Origin: Lachnospiraceae bacterium
GTDB taxonomy: Bacteria > Bacillota > Clostridia > Lachnospirales > Lachnospiraceae
Direction: 5' to 3'
Length of the DNA: 64,000 bases
Assembly (NCBI GenBank): GCA_017431345.1
Contig: JAFRLH010000085.1
Coordinates: 37,911-101,910 of the forward strand
Shown here in pieces: positions 49,338 to 58,198 of the stretch. The stretch's first letter is position 1, and each line of letters opens with the position of its first letter. The notes beneath the pieces were generated by a model, which was not told the DNA's origin, ran no database searches, and saw only the letters and a list, made by a program, of their open reading frames with translations. Position numbers and translations under genes: made by a program.

Positions 49338-50363
49338 ATGACGAAAAGAAAGGGGCACAGGAAAGAACGCGAAGGCTTCAACATATGGCGTTCCTACTCT
49401 GACATGATGGCCGGTCTGCTGCTTTTGTTCGTGCTGATCATGTGTGTTACACTGTTCCAGGCACAGAAAAACTATGTGGAAAAGCTTGCTGAACAGGAAG
49501 AGCGCATCCGCCTCCAGGATGAATATAAGACTGCAATGCTGGAGAAACAGGAAGAACTGGAAGCTCAGGACAAACTGCTTTCACAGCAGAAGGAAAAGCT
49601 CGAGGAACAGAATCTGACGCTTGACGAAATGCAGGCGGTACTGGAGGAACAGGCACGGCTGCTCGACGAGAAACAGTCTACTCTTGAACAGCAGCAGATC
49701 ACGCTGGAGAACCAGCAGGCCACATTGAAAGAACAGCAGGGAGAACTTGACCAGCTGCAGATCACGCTGAGCGAGCAGGAAAAAGAAATCTCTTCAAAAA
49801 CAGCGGAACTGAAGAAAAAGCAGGATCAGATCGACAGGATCATCGGCGTGAAGGCTGAAGTGATCGAAGCTTTGCGCCGTGAATTTGCCGCAAACGATGT
49901 CAATGTAAAAATCGACGAACAGACCGGCGCCCTGATGCTGGATTCCAATGTTCTGTTCGCCTATGACGACGTGGAACTATCCGGAGAGGGACAGGATATC
50001 CTGCGCCAGGTGCTGCCGATCTACTGCAGTGTCCTCCTCTCGGATCAATACAGGCCGAATGTGGCGGAACTGCTGATCGACGGCTATACCGATACCGACG
50101 GTTCCTATGAATATAATCTGCAGCTGTCCCAGCAGAGATCGCTCGCTGTAGCGGATTTCCTGCTCGGGATCGAGGGGGAATTCCTTGACGAAGCGGACTC
50201 TGCAACCTTAAGGGATATCCTGACGGTCAACGGCCATTCCTACAGCAATCCGATCCTGGATGCGGCTGGCAATGTCGATATGGAAGCGTCCCGCCGGGTG
50301 GAGGTCAAATTCCGTCTGAAGGACGAAGAAATGATACAGGAACTCAGAACGCTCCTGGACTGA
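49338..50363 (+). CDS. OmpA/MotB-domain protein with long coiled coil, ZorB-like
   Basis: 341 residues, start behind GTGAGAGGGTGAG. Short basic N terminus, one helix (about 23-40) led by YSDMMAGLLLLFVLIM, whose Asp22 is at the proton-relay position of MotB/ZorB. Residues 45-180 are a Gln/Glu/Leu-rich heptad coiled coil, much longer than the usual plug. Residues ~195-335 form the OmpA-like peptidoglycan-binding domain (LIDGYTDTDGSYEYNLQLSQQRS). The coiled coil could bridge the thick Gram-positive wall. Partner of the ZorA-like protein; its stop is 2 nt before the polymerase ATG. Confidence 0.85.
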   Translation: MTKRKGHRKEREGFNIWRSYSDMMAGLLLLFVLIMCVTLFQAQKNYVEKLAEQEERIRLQDEYKTAMLEKQEELEAQDKLLSQQKEKLEEQNLTLDEMQAVLEEQARLLDEKQSTLEQQQITLENQQATLKEQQGELDQLQITLSEQEKEISSKTAELKKKQDQIDRIIGVKAEVIEALRREFAANDVNVKIDEQTGALMLDSNVLFAYDDVELSGEGQDILRQVLPIYCSVLLSDQYRPNVAELLIDGYTDTDGSYEYNLQLSQQRSLAVADFLLGIEGEFLDEADSATLRDILTVNGHSYSNPILDAAGNVDMEASRRVEVKFRLKDEEMIQELRTLLD

Positions 50364-50365
50364 TC

Positions 50366-51886
50366 ATGCCAAAGAAAGAACGTACTTATATAGCCATAGA
50401 TCTGAAATCATTCTATGCTTCCGTGGAGTGTGTGGAGCGAGGTCTTGATCCGCTCACAACAAATCTGGTGGTGGCTGATCTTTCCCGTACAGAAAAAACG
50501 ATCTGTCTTGCAGTCACGCCGTCCCTGAAATCCTATGGAATTTCCGGAAGGGCCCGCCTTTTTGAAGTGGTCCGCGACGTCCGAACACTGAACCTAAGAA
50601 GACTGCAGAAAGCGCCCGGAAGAAAATTTTCCGGTTCTTCTTCGGATAAGCGTGCACTGGACGCGGATCCCTCGCTGGAGATCACGTATGAAGTGGCGAA
50701 GCCCCGGATGGCGCTCTATATGGAATATTCCTCCCGGATCTATCAGATCTATCTGAAATACATCGCGCCGGAAGATATCCATGTCTATTCCGTCGATGAA
50801 GTTTTTATGGATGTGACCGATTATCTGGATACTTACGGACTTACACCGCACGAACTGGCAATAAAAATGATCCGGGATGTGCTGAAAAACACCGGGATCA
50901 CGGCAACAGCCGGGATCGGCACGAATCTGTATCTGGCTAAGATCGCCATGGATATCGTTGCCAAGAAGATGCCTGCGGATAAAGACGGCGTCAGGATCGC
51001 GGAACTGAATGAGATCAGTTACCGCAGACAGCTGTGGGATCATACGCCGATCACTGATTTCTGGAGGATCGGCAGCGGATACCGCAGGCGGCTGGAATCT
51101 GTCGGCCTTTATACCATGGGAGACATTGCAAGATGCTCGCTCGGCAGACCGGGGGAGTATCATAATCCGGATCTTCTGTTCGATCTGTTCGGTATAAACG
51201 CGGAACTGCTGATCGATCACGCCTGGGGCGTAGAACCGTGTACCATAAAAGATATCAAAAGCTATGTGCCGGAAAACAACAGCATCAGCAGCGGACAGGT
51301 GCTGCAGGAGCCTTATCCTTTTGACAAAGCAAAACTGGTCGTCCGGGAAATGACGGAATCGCTCGTTCTCGATCTGGTAAAAAAAGATCTGCTGACGGAC
51401 CAGATGGTCCTGACAGTCGGTTATGATATCGAAAATCTGTCAGGCGGGAAACAGGACAGTTTTGAAGTGGATACTGACCGGTATGGAAGAAAAGTCCCGA
51501 AAAGTGCGCATGGAAGCATCAATCTGAAACGTAAAACATCTTCCACAAAACTGATCGTGGAAGCAGTCATGGAACTGTTCGACAGTATCGTCAATGAACG
51601 GCTTCTGGTGCGGCGGATGTACGTCGTCGCAAATCATGTCACTGCCGGAGAAGAGAAGATCGAACAGCCGAAATATGAACAGCTGGATCTGTTCACGGAT
51701 TATGAAGCAAGGGATGCTTCCGTACAGAAAGAAGAAGCGGCGCTTGAAAAAGAAAAGAAGATGCAGAAAGCGATCCTGGCCCTGCAGGAAAAATTCGGGA
51801 AAAATGCGGTCCTGAAAGGAATGAACCTGCAGGAAGGGGCTACCGCAAATGAACGGAATGCCATGATAGGCGGGCACAAGGCATGA
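50366..51886 (+). CDS. Y-family (UmuC/DinB/UvrX-type) DNA polymerase
   Basis: 506 residues. Palm motif IAIDLKSFYASVE (catalytic Asp12) and YSVDEVFMDV (catalytic Asp-Glu), helix-hairpin region FWRIGSGYRRRLESVGLYTMGDIA, little-finger domain following. The pattern matches the Gram-positive UvrX/UmuC-like group usually partnered by a YolD-like protein, as here. It replicates damaged DNA with low fidelity. Tight 2-nt spacing after the ZorB-like gene implies cotranscription and perhaps coupled translation. No LexA box was found at the operon head. Confidence 0.93.
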   Translation: MPKKERTYIAIDLKSFYASVECVERGLDPLTTNLVVADLSRTEKTICLAVTPSLKSYGISGRARLFEVVRDVRTLNLRRLQKAPGRKFSGSSSDKRALDADPSLEITYEVAKPRMALYMEYSSRIYQIYLKYIAPEDIHVYSVDEVFMDVTDYLDTYGLTPHELAIKMIRDVLKNTGITATAGIGTNLYLAKIAMDIVAKKMPADKDGVRIAELNEISYRRQLWDHTPITDFWRIGSGYRRRLESVGLYTMGDIARCSLGRPGEYHNPDLLFDLFGINAELLIDHAWGVEPCTIKDIKSYVPENNSISSGQVLQEPYPFDKAKLVVREMTESLVLDLVKKDLLTDQMVLTVGYDIENLSGGKQDSFEVDTDRYGRKVPKSAHGSINLKRKTSSTKLIVEAVMELFDSIVNERLLVRRMYVVANHVTAGEEKIEQPKYEQLDLFTDYEARDASVQKEEAALEKEKKMQKAILALQEKFGKNAVLKGMNLQEGATANERNAMIGGHKA

Positions 51887-52317
51887 ATGACAAGTCAAAT
51901 CTTTATGAAGATATTATCGACCGGTATCCCGGGCCGGCTCCCGGGCATCCGCCGATGTCGAACTATGAAAGAGCAGCCCAATTCGCGCCTTTTGCCGCGC
52001 TTACGGGATTCGGCGCCGTGATCACGGAATCCGGCCGGCTCACCGAAGACTGGAAACAGCCGGATGAGAGTGTCCTGGAACGGCTGGATCATTTTTTCGC
52101 GGAAATCCTGTCTGATGATCCGGATGCACGGATCGAAATCGTCTGGTTCAGGGCAGATGCAAAAAAAGCCGGGGGATCCTATATCTCAACAATCGGGACA
52201 GTAAAAAAAGCGGACAGTCTTCGCAGGCAGCTGATCCTGCTGGAGGAGAACGATCAGGAAGAGATCATACCGTTCGAGCGGATCATTTCCGCGGAAAGAA
52301 CGGATCAAGATATTTGA
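51883..52317 (+). CDS. YolD-like protein
   Basis: 144 residues; ATG overlaps the polymerase stop by 4 nt. N-terminal segment YEDIIDRYPGPAPGHPPMSNYERAAQFAPFAALTGFGAVITE matches the YolD-like family found next to Y-family polymerases in Firmicutes, which is thought to be a UmuD-like accessory factor. The remaining region is beta-rich without catalytic residues. Confidence 0.85.
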   Translation: MNDKSNLYEDIIDRYPGPAPGHPPMSNYERAAQFAPFAALTGFGAVITESGRLTEDWKQPDESVLERLDHFFAEILSDDPDARIEIVWFRADAKKAGGSYISTIGTVKKADSLRRQLILLEENDQEEIIPFERIISAERTDQDI

Positions 52318-52333
52318 AAGGGAGGTTTCGTTT

Positions 52334-54034
52334 ATGAAAAAAGTATTGTCATTTGTTGTAATGCTGTCACTTATGGCATCTCTTGCAGCTTGCGGATCGT
52401 CTGCAGCAGTATCAAAAAGCAGCAGTTCTGTTGACGATGAAGTTGTCGGAATGGAAACGGAAGCGGCAGAAGAGACCGCTGTACCGGATGACACCGAAGA
52501 AACTGCAGTGCCGGAAACGGAGGAAGAGGAAACCGCTGTACCGGATGTGGAAACCGAAGTTTCCGATGAGGTCGTCGATGCCGATTCGGTCGATCCGATC
52601 ACAATTGCAGTTACCACGGACTATGAACCGCTGGAGACCGGGGAAGAACGCTGGGACTGGGTCAATACCGAGATCCCTTCGCTGGATGAAGAAACAGCCG
52701 AAAAATATCCCGTCATCGCAAAAGCGATCGGTTCCTTCGCGGACGAGCTTACTGCTCTCGGGAAAAAGGAAGCGTCAGATATTACAGCAGCACTGGAGGA
52801 ATCCCCGTCTGATGAAATGTTCTATTCCGACACAAAGCTTACGATCAAACGGGCTGACAGCACTGCCGTAAGCTTTCTGGAGCGGCGGGAGAGCTATATG
52901 GGCGGTGCACATCCGAATGTCTGGTACGAGACCAGAACGATCGATTCCGCGACAGGAACCATCCTGGATATCAATGATATTCTGAATGATCCCGCCTCCC
53001 TTCCCGGCATCCTGGCCCCCCTGGTCGAAGAAACAGCCGGGACCGATCAGCTGATCGTCGACAGTGTCGAGCAGGTGATCAGGGATGAAATGGATCCGCA
53101 GAAAGAAGATTACAAGCTGGATTATACACTGTCTTATGACGGTATTACATTCTGGTTCTCCCCTTATGAGATGACCAGTTACGCTGCCGGCGATGTTGTT
53201 GTGAAGCTGCCTTACGCAGAGTATCCGGATCTGGTAAAAGAAGAATATGCTGCTGTTCCGGAAAATTATTTTCTTCCGGTTTCAGAGTATGAACAGGTCT
53301 TGCTGCCTGACGGATCTGCCTATTTTTCCTGGTTCTGGGGAGAAGGGGAAGATTATGACGAACGGGATCTTCACATGACCACTGCTGCAGACTACAGCTA
53401 TAAGACCGTAGAAGAGAAGAAGAAATCCGGTGCAGTATCCGGCCTGACCGATGTTTCTTTCAAAATCAGAAGTTATACTAATAATGCGTTTCTGATGCAG
53501 GTCGACGGAAAAACGTTTTTTATCTTCGAGGCTTCGATGGAAGATGATTACAGCCAGCTCCATATGTTTGACATTTCGGATCCTGCCGCTCCGAAAGAGC
53601 TTCCCGTCATGTCCAGATACTTCGGGAAAGGAAATCCTTCCAATCCGAAGAAAGTCTATCTGGCGCACGGCGTGGATATTCTCAGCACCTATACTGCCGG
53701 CAGATATTATTCCTTTGACGGAAGCGGAAATGCTTTGCCGCTCTCCGAGTGGGATGACATCATCCTTTATAATCCATCGATGTATAATGTCACACTGAAG
53801 CAGGATACCGGGTTCCCGAAAGTGGATCCCGAAACGCTGGAGGCCGGAGAGATCGTAAACCTTTCCAAAGGTACGAAACTCACCTTTATCCGGACGGATT
53901 CGGAGAAGACGGTCGACATGCAGACGGAGGACGGCACCGTGGTGCGCATCACGCAGGAAGGGGAAGAATGGCCGCGTACTGTTAACGATATACCGACGGA
54001 AGATCTGTTTGAAGGCATGATGTATGCCGGATAA
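52334..54034 (+). CDS. RsiV-like lipoprotein (DUF4163/DUF3298)
   Basis: 566 residues, start behind AAGGGAGG. Lipobox LAAC with Cys20; then an acidic linker with a three-fold EETAVP repeat (about 46-75). The region FLERRESYMGGAHPNVWYETRTIDSATGTILDINDIL carries the RsiV/DUF3298 signature. In characterised RsiV proteins this domain binds lysozyme and controls an ECF sigma factor, but here there is no membrane anti-sigma part and no sigma gene alongside. The C-terminal ~250 residues are beta-rich and unassigned. It follows yolD by 16 nt and may be transcribed with it. Confidence 0.8.
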   Translation: MKKVLSFVVMLSLMASLAACGSSAAVSKSSSSVDDEVVGMETEAAEETAVPDDTEETAVPETEEEETAVPDVETEVSDEVVDADSVDPITIAVTTDYEPLETGEERWDWVNTEIPSLDEETAEKYPVIAKAIGSFADELTALGKKEASDITAALEESPSDEMFYSDTKLTIKRADSTAVSFLERRESYMGGAHPNVWYETRTIDSATGTILDINDILNDPASLPGILAPLVEETAGTDQLIVDSVEQVIRDEMDPQKEDYKLDYTLSYDGITFWFSPYEMTSYAAGDVVVKLPYAEYPDLVKEEYAAVPENYFLPVSEYEQVLLPDGSAYFSWFWGEGEDYDERDLHMTTAADYSYKTVEEKKKSGAVSGLTDVSFKIRSYTNNAFLMQVDGKTFFIFEASMEDDYSQLHMFDISDPAAPKELPVMSRYFGKGNPSNPKKVYLAHGVDILSTYTAGRYYSFDGSGNALPLSEWDDIILYNPSMYNVTLKQDTGFPKVDPETLEAGEIVNLSKGTKLTFIRTDSEKTVDMQTEDGTVVRITQEGEEWPRTVNDIPTEDLFEGMMYAG

Positions 54035-54038
54035 ACTT

Positions 54039-54073
54039 AAAACGGGAGATGAGATGCTCATCCCCCGTTTTTT
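54039..54073 (+). terminator. terminator after the RsiV-like gene
   Basis: aaaacgggagatgag / ctcatcccccgtttt with one bulged position and a T tail; convergent genes follow. Confidence 0.88.
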
Positions 54074-54120
54074 CATGTCAGTGATCGGAGCCGGAGAACC
54101 GTCCCCGTGGCTCCTGTTAT

Positions 54121-54594
54121 TCAGTCTTTCATCAGTCTCCGGAATTCCCGCTGCTGCCGGAAGTATTCATAAGCGATGAAGGATCCGAAGATGATCCCCA
54201 TCGTAATGGCACCGGCCACTTCGATCGTCTCGATCCCCTTCGTTAAGGCGATCTGCGGATACCCTGTGAACAGATAATATGCAGTGTAATAGATCCCCGC
54301 TCCCGGGACAAGCGGGAAAATGCCGGGTACAAGATAGACCGTGATCGGATTTCTTCGGATGATCACAATGATCCTGGCGATCAGCGTCAGAACAGTAGTG
54401 GCGATAAAATTGCATATGATGACATCGATTCCCAGATCCCTTGCAATACAGTAGGTCAGCCAGCCGACCGTTCCAGTAAAGCCGCAGGCAAGATATTCGG
54501 ATTTGGGCGCATGAAAAATGGCGGAAAAAGCGATCACGCCCATCATGGCTGATATAATATGGATGGCATATCGAATGATGATCTGAAGAATCAT
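54121..54594 (-). CDS. threonine/serine exporter, small subunit (ThrE_2/YjjB-like)
   Basis: 157 residues, about four to five hydrophobic helices. GFTGTVGWLTYCIARDLG and YLVPGIFPLVPGAGIYYTAYYLF match the C-terminal half of ThrE (DUF3815/YjjB). Split into a separate gene as in many bacteria; its ATG overlaps the stop of the larger subunit. Proposed function is export of threonine or serine, or of succinate in YjjPB. Confidence 0.9.
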   Translation of the reverse strand: MILQIIIRYAIHIISAMMGVIAFSAIFHAPKSEYLACGFTGTVGWLTYCIARDLGIDVIICNFIATTVLTLIARIIVIIRRNPITVYLVPGIFPLVPGAGIYYTAYYLFTGYPQIALTKGIETIEVAGAITMGIIFGSFIAYEYFRQQREFRRLMKD

Positions 54595-55436
54595 AACAGC
54601 ACGGCACCTCCTCCGATATACTCAATGAACATGATGCCGATACCGGCTCCGATCGCAATGCAGGCGGCAGTCAGGAAAGCATCCAGCAAATGAATGATGC
54701 CGGAAAGATAATCGCCGTTGAACAGATCCCGGATGGATGTCGTAATGGCATAACCGGGGACCAGCGGCATGATCCCGCCGATCACCATATTGTTGAAGGT
54801 GAGATTCAGGTCACTCGATGCAAAGGCTGCTGCAAATATGGTGATATAGAGCGCACCGGCTATATTAGCCGGAAATCTGGAAACATGGCCGTAAATGGAA
54901 AGGAACTTCAGTACATAATATAAGCCGAGCCCGATCAGGAATGCCGCTATACTGTCAAAAAGCGAACCGCCGAGAATTATATCAAAGCCGGCGCTTCCGA
55001 AAGCATAAGCCAGCGCCATCCCGAGATCCGTATAATTGACTTTTTTTTCGATCTCATCAAGTCCTGCGTAAGCCATTTCCCTGGATATGTAACCATTGCA
55101 GAGATTTCTGGAAATCTGGTTTACTCTTGCCAGTTTTTCCAGGTTGACGCTTCCGATCGGCACATGCTTAATGGAAGTGCAGGCGTCCGGACTTCCTTCG
55201 TTGATCGTGATAAAAATACCGTTGGAGAGCACATAGACACTGTGGTTTTCATAGCCGCAGGATTTGATTACCCTTTCCACGGTATCCTTGACGCGATAGA
55301 TCTCCGCGCCATTGCTTAAAAGGATCTCCCCCATCCTGGAAGCCAGCTGCATCACGCCGATGTGCTCCGGAACGGCATTTCCAGCATCCGGCTTTATTTC
55401 TCCCGGCCGGATCCCGTTTTTTTCTGTAATATTCAT
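54591..55436 (-). CDS. threonine/serine exporter, large subunit (ThrE_1/YjjP-like)
   Basis: 281 residues. Cytoplasmic N-terminal domain with GEILLSNGAEIYRVKDTVERV and the hydrolase-like middle, then five helices with PLVPGYAITTSIRDLFNGDYLSG, the ThrE/DUF1212 signature. First gene of the two-gene reverse operon with the YjjB-like protein. Confidence 0.9.
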   Translation of the reverse strand: MNITEKNGIRPGEIKPDAGNAVPEHIGVMQLASRMGEILLSNGAEIYRVKDTVERVIKSCGYENHSVYVLSNGIFITINEGSPDACTSIKHVPIGSVNLEKLARVNQISRNLCNGYISREMAYAGLDEIEKKVNYTDLGMALAYAFGSAGFDIILGGSLFDSIAAFLIGLGLYYVLKFLSIYGHVSRFPANIAGALYITIFAAAFASSDLNLTFNNMVIGGIMPLVPGYAITTSIRDLFNGDYLSGIIHLLDAFLTAACIAIGAGIGIMFIEYIGGGAVLL

Positions 55437-55586
55437 AACCTTTACCTCACCTGCCTATCATACTAACCGCCGTATAAAAATTCAATAAAAAAAACAGTAC
55501 AATTTGTGCAGTTTCACGGGTTTGACGGAAAATCCTTTCAATGCTATACTTTTCCAGACTGTCAGCACATCCGGATGGAGAAAATG

Positions 55587-57467
55587 ATGAGAAAACAAGC
55601 ATTACCCGACGAAATACTTCTTAAGATCGACAAACCGGCCAGGTATATCGGCAGTGAGATCAACAGCATCGATAAGTCCGATGATTTAAAAGACGGGAAG
55701 ATCGATGTCCGTTTTGCCATGTGCTTTCCGGACGTTTATGAGATCGGCATGAGCCATCTTGGCATACAGATCCTATATCATATGCTGAATATAAGGGAGG
55801 ACATCTGGTGTGAACGAGTCTATTCACCCTGGATGGATCTCGATCCGCTGATGCGGGAAAAGAAGATCCCCCTGTTCGCGCTGGAATCACAGGATCCGGT
55901 AAAGGATTTTGATTTTCTGGGGATCACGATCCAGTACGAGATGTGCTATACGAATATTCTCCAGGTCCTTGATCTTTCCGGTATCCCTTTAAGAGCCTCT
56001 GACAGGTGTGACGGGGATCCCCTCGTGATCGGTGGCGGCCCCTGCACCTATAATCCCGAACCCCTGGCCGATTTCTTTGATCTGTTCTATATCGGCGAAG
56101 GGGAAACGCAGATGTTCCCTCTTGTTGATGCTTATAAAGAGAATATAAAGGCGGGAGGTTCGAGAGCGGATTTCCTGCGAAAGGCGGCAAAGATCCCGGG
56201 GATCTATGTTCCGTCCCTGTATAAACCGGACTATTCTCCGGATGGACTCCTCGCTTCTTTTGATCCCTTATATCCGGATGTTCCCCGGAAGATCCGCAAA
56301 GAGATCGTGAAAGATATGGATGAAGCATATTATCCGGAAGAGCCCATTGTGCCGTATATCCGGGTCACGCAGGACCGCGTCGTAATGGAGATCCAGCGAG
56401 GCTGTATCAGAGGCTGTCGTTTCTGTCAGGCAGGAATGATCTACCGGCCGGTAAGAGAGAGAAGCCGTGACCGTCTTACGGCGCTTGCGGAAAAGATGCT
56501 GGCTGCCACCGGACAGGATGAGCTGTCTTTAAGTTCTCTCAGTTCCAGCGATTACACGCAGATTCAGCCCCTGATCGAATCTTTGATCGACTCCTGCAGC
56601 GAAAAGCATGTCAATATCTCCCTTCCGTCCCTGCGGATCGATTCGTTTTCACTGGATGTCATGAGCCGTGTGCAGGATGTAAGGAAGAGCAGTATAACTT
56701 TTGCGCCGGAAGCCGGTACGCAGCGGATGCGGGATGTAATAAACAAAGGGCTTACGGAAGAAGATATCCTCACAGGCGCTGCAGAAGCATTTAAAGGCGG
56801 GTGGACAAAAGTCAAGCTGTATTTCATGCTCGGACTTCCCTCTGAGACCGAAGAGGACATGAAAGGCATAGCGGAACTTTCCGAGCGTATCTGCGAATGC
56901 TTCTTTGATACGGTTCCGAAAGAGAAAAGAAAAGGAAAGATCCAGCTGACAGCCAGTTCCTCCTTCTTTGTCCCCAAACCCTTCACGCCGTTCCAGTGGG
57001 CCGTGATGGAACAGAAGGACGAATATCTCCGACGCGCCCATCTTGTAAAGGATACGTTCAGGCAGCAGCTGAACAACCGTTCCATGCATTACGAATATCA
57101 TGAAGCCGACGTCACCGTGCTGGAAGGCGTGCTGGCAAGAGGTGACAGGAAGCTGTCGGACGTTATTGAGACTGCCTACCGGAGAGGCTGCATTTATGAC
57201 GCCTGGGGAGATTTCTTCGATTTTGAAAAGTGGCTGGAGGCATTCCGTGAATGCGGGATCGATCCTGATTTCTATACTGTCAGGGAACGGTCGGATGAAG
57301 AACTGTTCCCCTGGGATTTTATCGATATCGGCGTAACAAAATCATTCCTTTTAAGAGAATGGAAGAGATCACAGGCCGAAGAACTGACACCCAACTGCCG
57401 GGAATTCTGTTCCGGCTGCGGCGCAGCTTCTTTCGGATGCGGGATCTGTGTAAAGGAACGAAAATGA
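55587..57467 (+). CDS. B12-binding-domain radical SAM protein, TIGR03960-like
   Basis: 626 residues. Of clustered ATGs, 55587 has the right distance from GGAG (55577-55580). N-terminal cobalamin-binding-like domain (FPDVYEIGMSHLGIQILYHMLN), radical-SAM motif RGCIRGCRFCQAG (CxxxCxxC), and GLPSETEEDMKG. It always neighbours a TIGR03936 protein in Clostridia, which follows here with a 4-nt overlap, then RNase G. Function unproven; a tRNA- or rRNA-modifying role is plausible from the ribosomal neighbourhood. Confidence 0.9.
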   Translation: MRKQALPDEILLKIDKPARYIGSEINSIDKSDDLKDGKIDVRFAMCFPDVYEIGMSHLGIQILYHMLNIREDIWCERVYSPWMDLDPLMREKKIPLFALESQDPVKDFDFLGITIQYEMCYTNILQVLDLSGIPLRASDRCDGDPLVIGGGPCTYNPEPLADFFDLFYIGEGETQMFPLVDAYKENIKAGGSRADFLRKAAKIPGIYVPSLYKPDYSPDGLLASFDPLYPDVPRKIRKEIVKDMDEAYYPEEPIVPYIRVTQDRVVMEIQRGCIRGCRFCQAGMIYRPVRERSRDRLTALAEKMLAATGQDELSLSSLSSSDYTQIQPLIESLIDSCSEKHVNISLPSLRIDSFSLDVMSRVQDVRKSSITFAPEAGTQRMRDVINKGLTEEDILTGAAEAFKGGWTKVKLYFMLGLPSETEEDMKGIAELSERICECFFDTVPKEKRKGKIQLTASSSFFVPKPFTPFQWAVMEQKDEYLRRAHLVKDTFRQQLNNRSMHYEYHEADVTVLEGVLARGDRKLSDVIETAYRRGCIYDAWGDFFDFEKWLEAFRECGIDPDFYTVRERSDEELFPWDFIDIGVTKSFLLREWKRSQAEELTPNCREFCSGCGAASFGCGICVKERK

Positions 57468-58198
57468 AGATCAGAATACGTTTTTCAAAAACCGGGATCT
57501 TAAGATTCATCGGTCATCTGGATCTGATGAGGACCTTCCAGAAAGCAGCGGCAAGGGCAGACCTTCCGTTAAGGTTTTCCGAAGGGTTTCATCCGCATCC
57601 GCTCATGTCGTTCGCTTCTCCTTTAAGCGTCGGCGAGACTTCGTGCGGGGAATATATGGATACGGAGCTTACAGCATCCATGGCCGGCACCGAAATACTG
57701 GATCGCCTGAATGCCGCACTGCCGGAGGAGATCCGCTGTCTCAGCATCAGACAGCTTCCCGATGAAGAGAAGAAAAAGAACAACAATGCGATGGCGATTT
57801 TCGGAAGGGCAGATTATGCTGTCCGCATCCGTCCGCCTTACGACGAATTGCTGTCCGCTTCAGATCCGGCTGCCATGATATCCGCTTATCTGGCACAGCC
57901 CGCCAGGAATATCATAAAGAAGACGAAACGCAGCGAATCAAACGTTGATATCCTTCCCTATATATACGAACTTTCTTTTTCGGACGGTACATTTACAATG
58001 CAGCTCAATGCCGGCTCCAAAGTCAATCTGAAACCGGAAGTCGTCATGGAAGACCTGCTTGCCTTCTCCGGGATCAACGGTTTTGAAAAAGTCTTTTCCG
58101 AAGAAGTGCCAAGAGATCTCCGGCTTGAGATCGTCCGGCTGGATATGCTTACAGACGAAGGCGTTTCCCTTTCACAGACCGGAGTCCCCCTGCCATGA
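57464..58198 (+). CDS. TIGR03936-family radical-SAM-associated protein (DUF2344)
   Basis: 244 residues; ATG overlaps the upstream stop (ATGA) behind AAAGGAACG. N-terminal KIRIRFSKTGILRFIGHLDLMRTFQKAAARADLPLRFSEGFHPHP matches the DUF2344 family. No metal-binding cluster of its own. Forms a conserved pair with the B12-binding radical SAM protein; biochemical role unknown. Confidence 0.92.
   Translation: MKIRIRFSKTGILRFIGHLDLMRTFQKAAARADLPLRFSEGFHPHPLMSFASPLSVGETSCGEYMDTELTASMAGTEILDRLNAALPEEIRCLSIRQLPDEEKKKNNNAMAIFGRADYAVRIRPPYDELLSASDPAAMISAYLAQPARNIIKKTKRSESNVDILPYIYELSFSDGTFTMQLNAGSKVNLKPEVVMEDLLAFSGINGFEKVFSEEVPRDLRLEIVRLDMLTDEGVSLSQTGVPLP

Noticed and set aside
47652-52317. Complete Zorya defence system
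   Set aside because: No ZorC, ZorD or ZorE-like gene is present on either side; only the motor pair matches.
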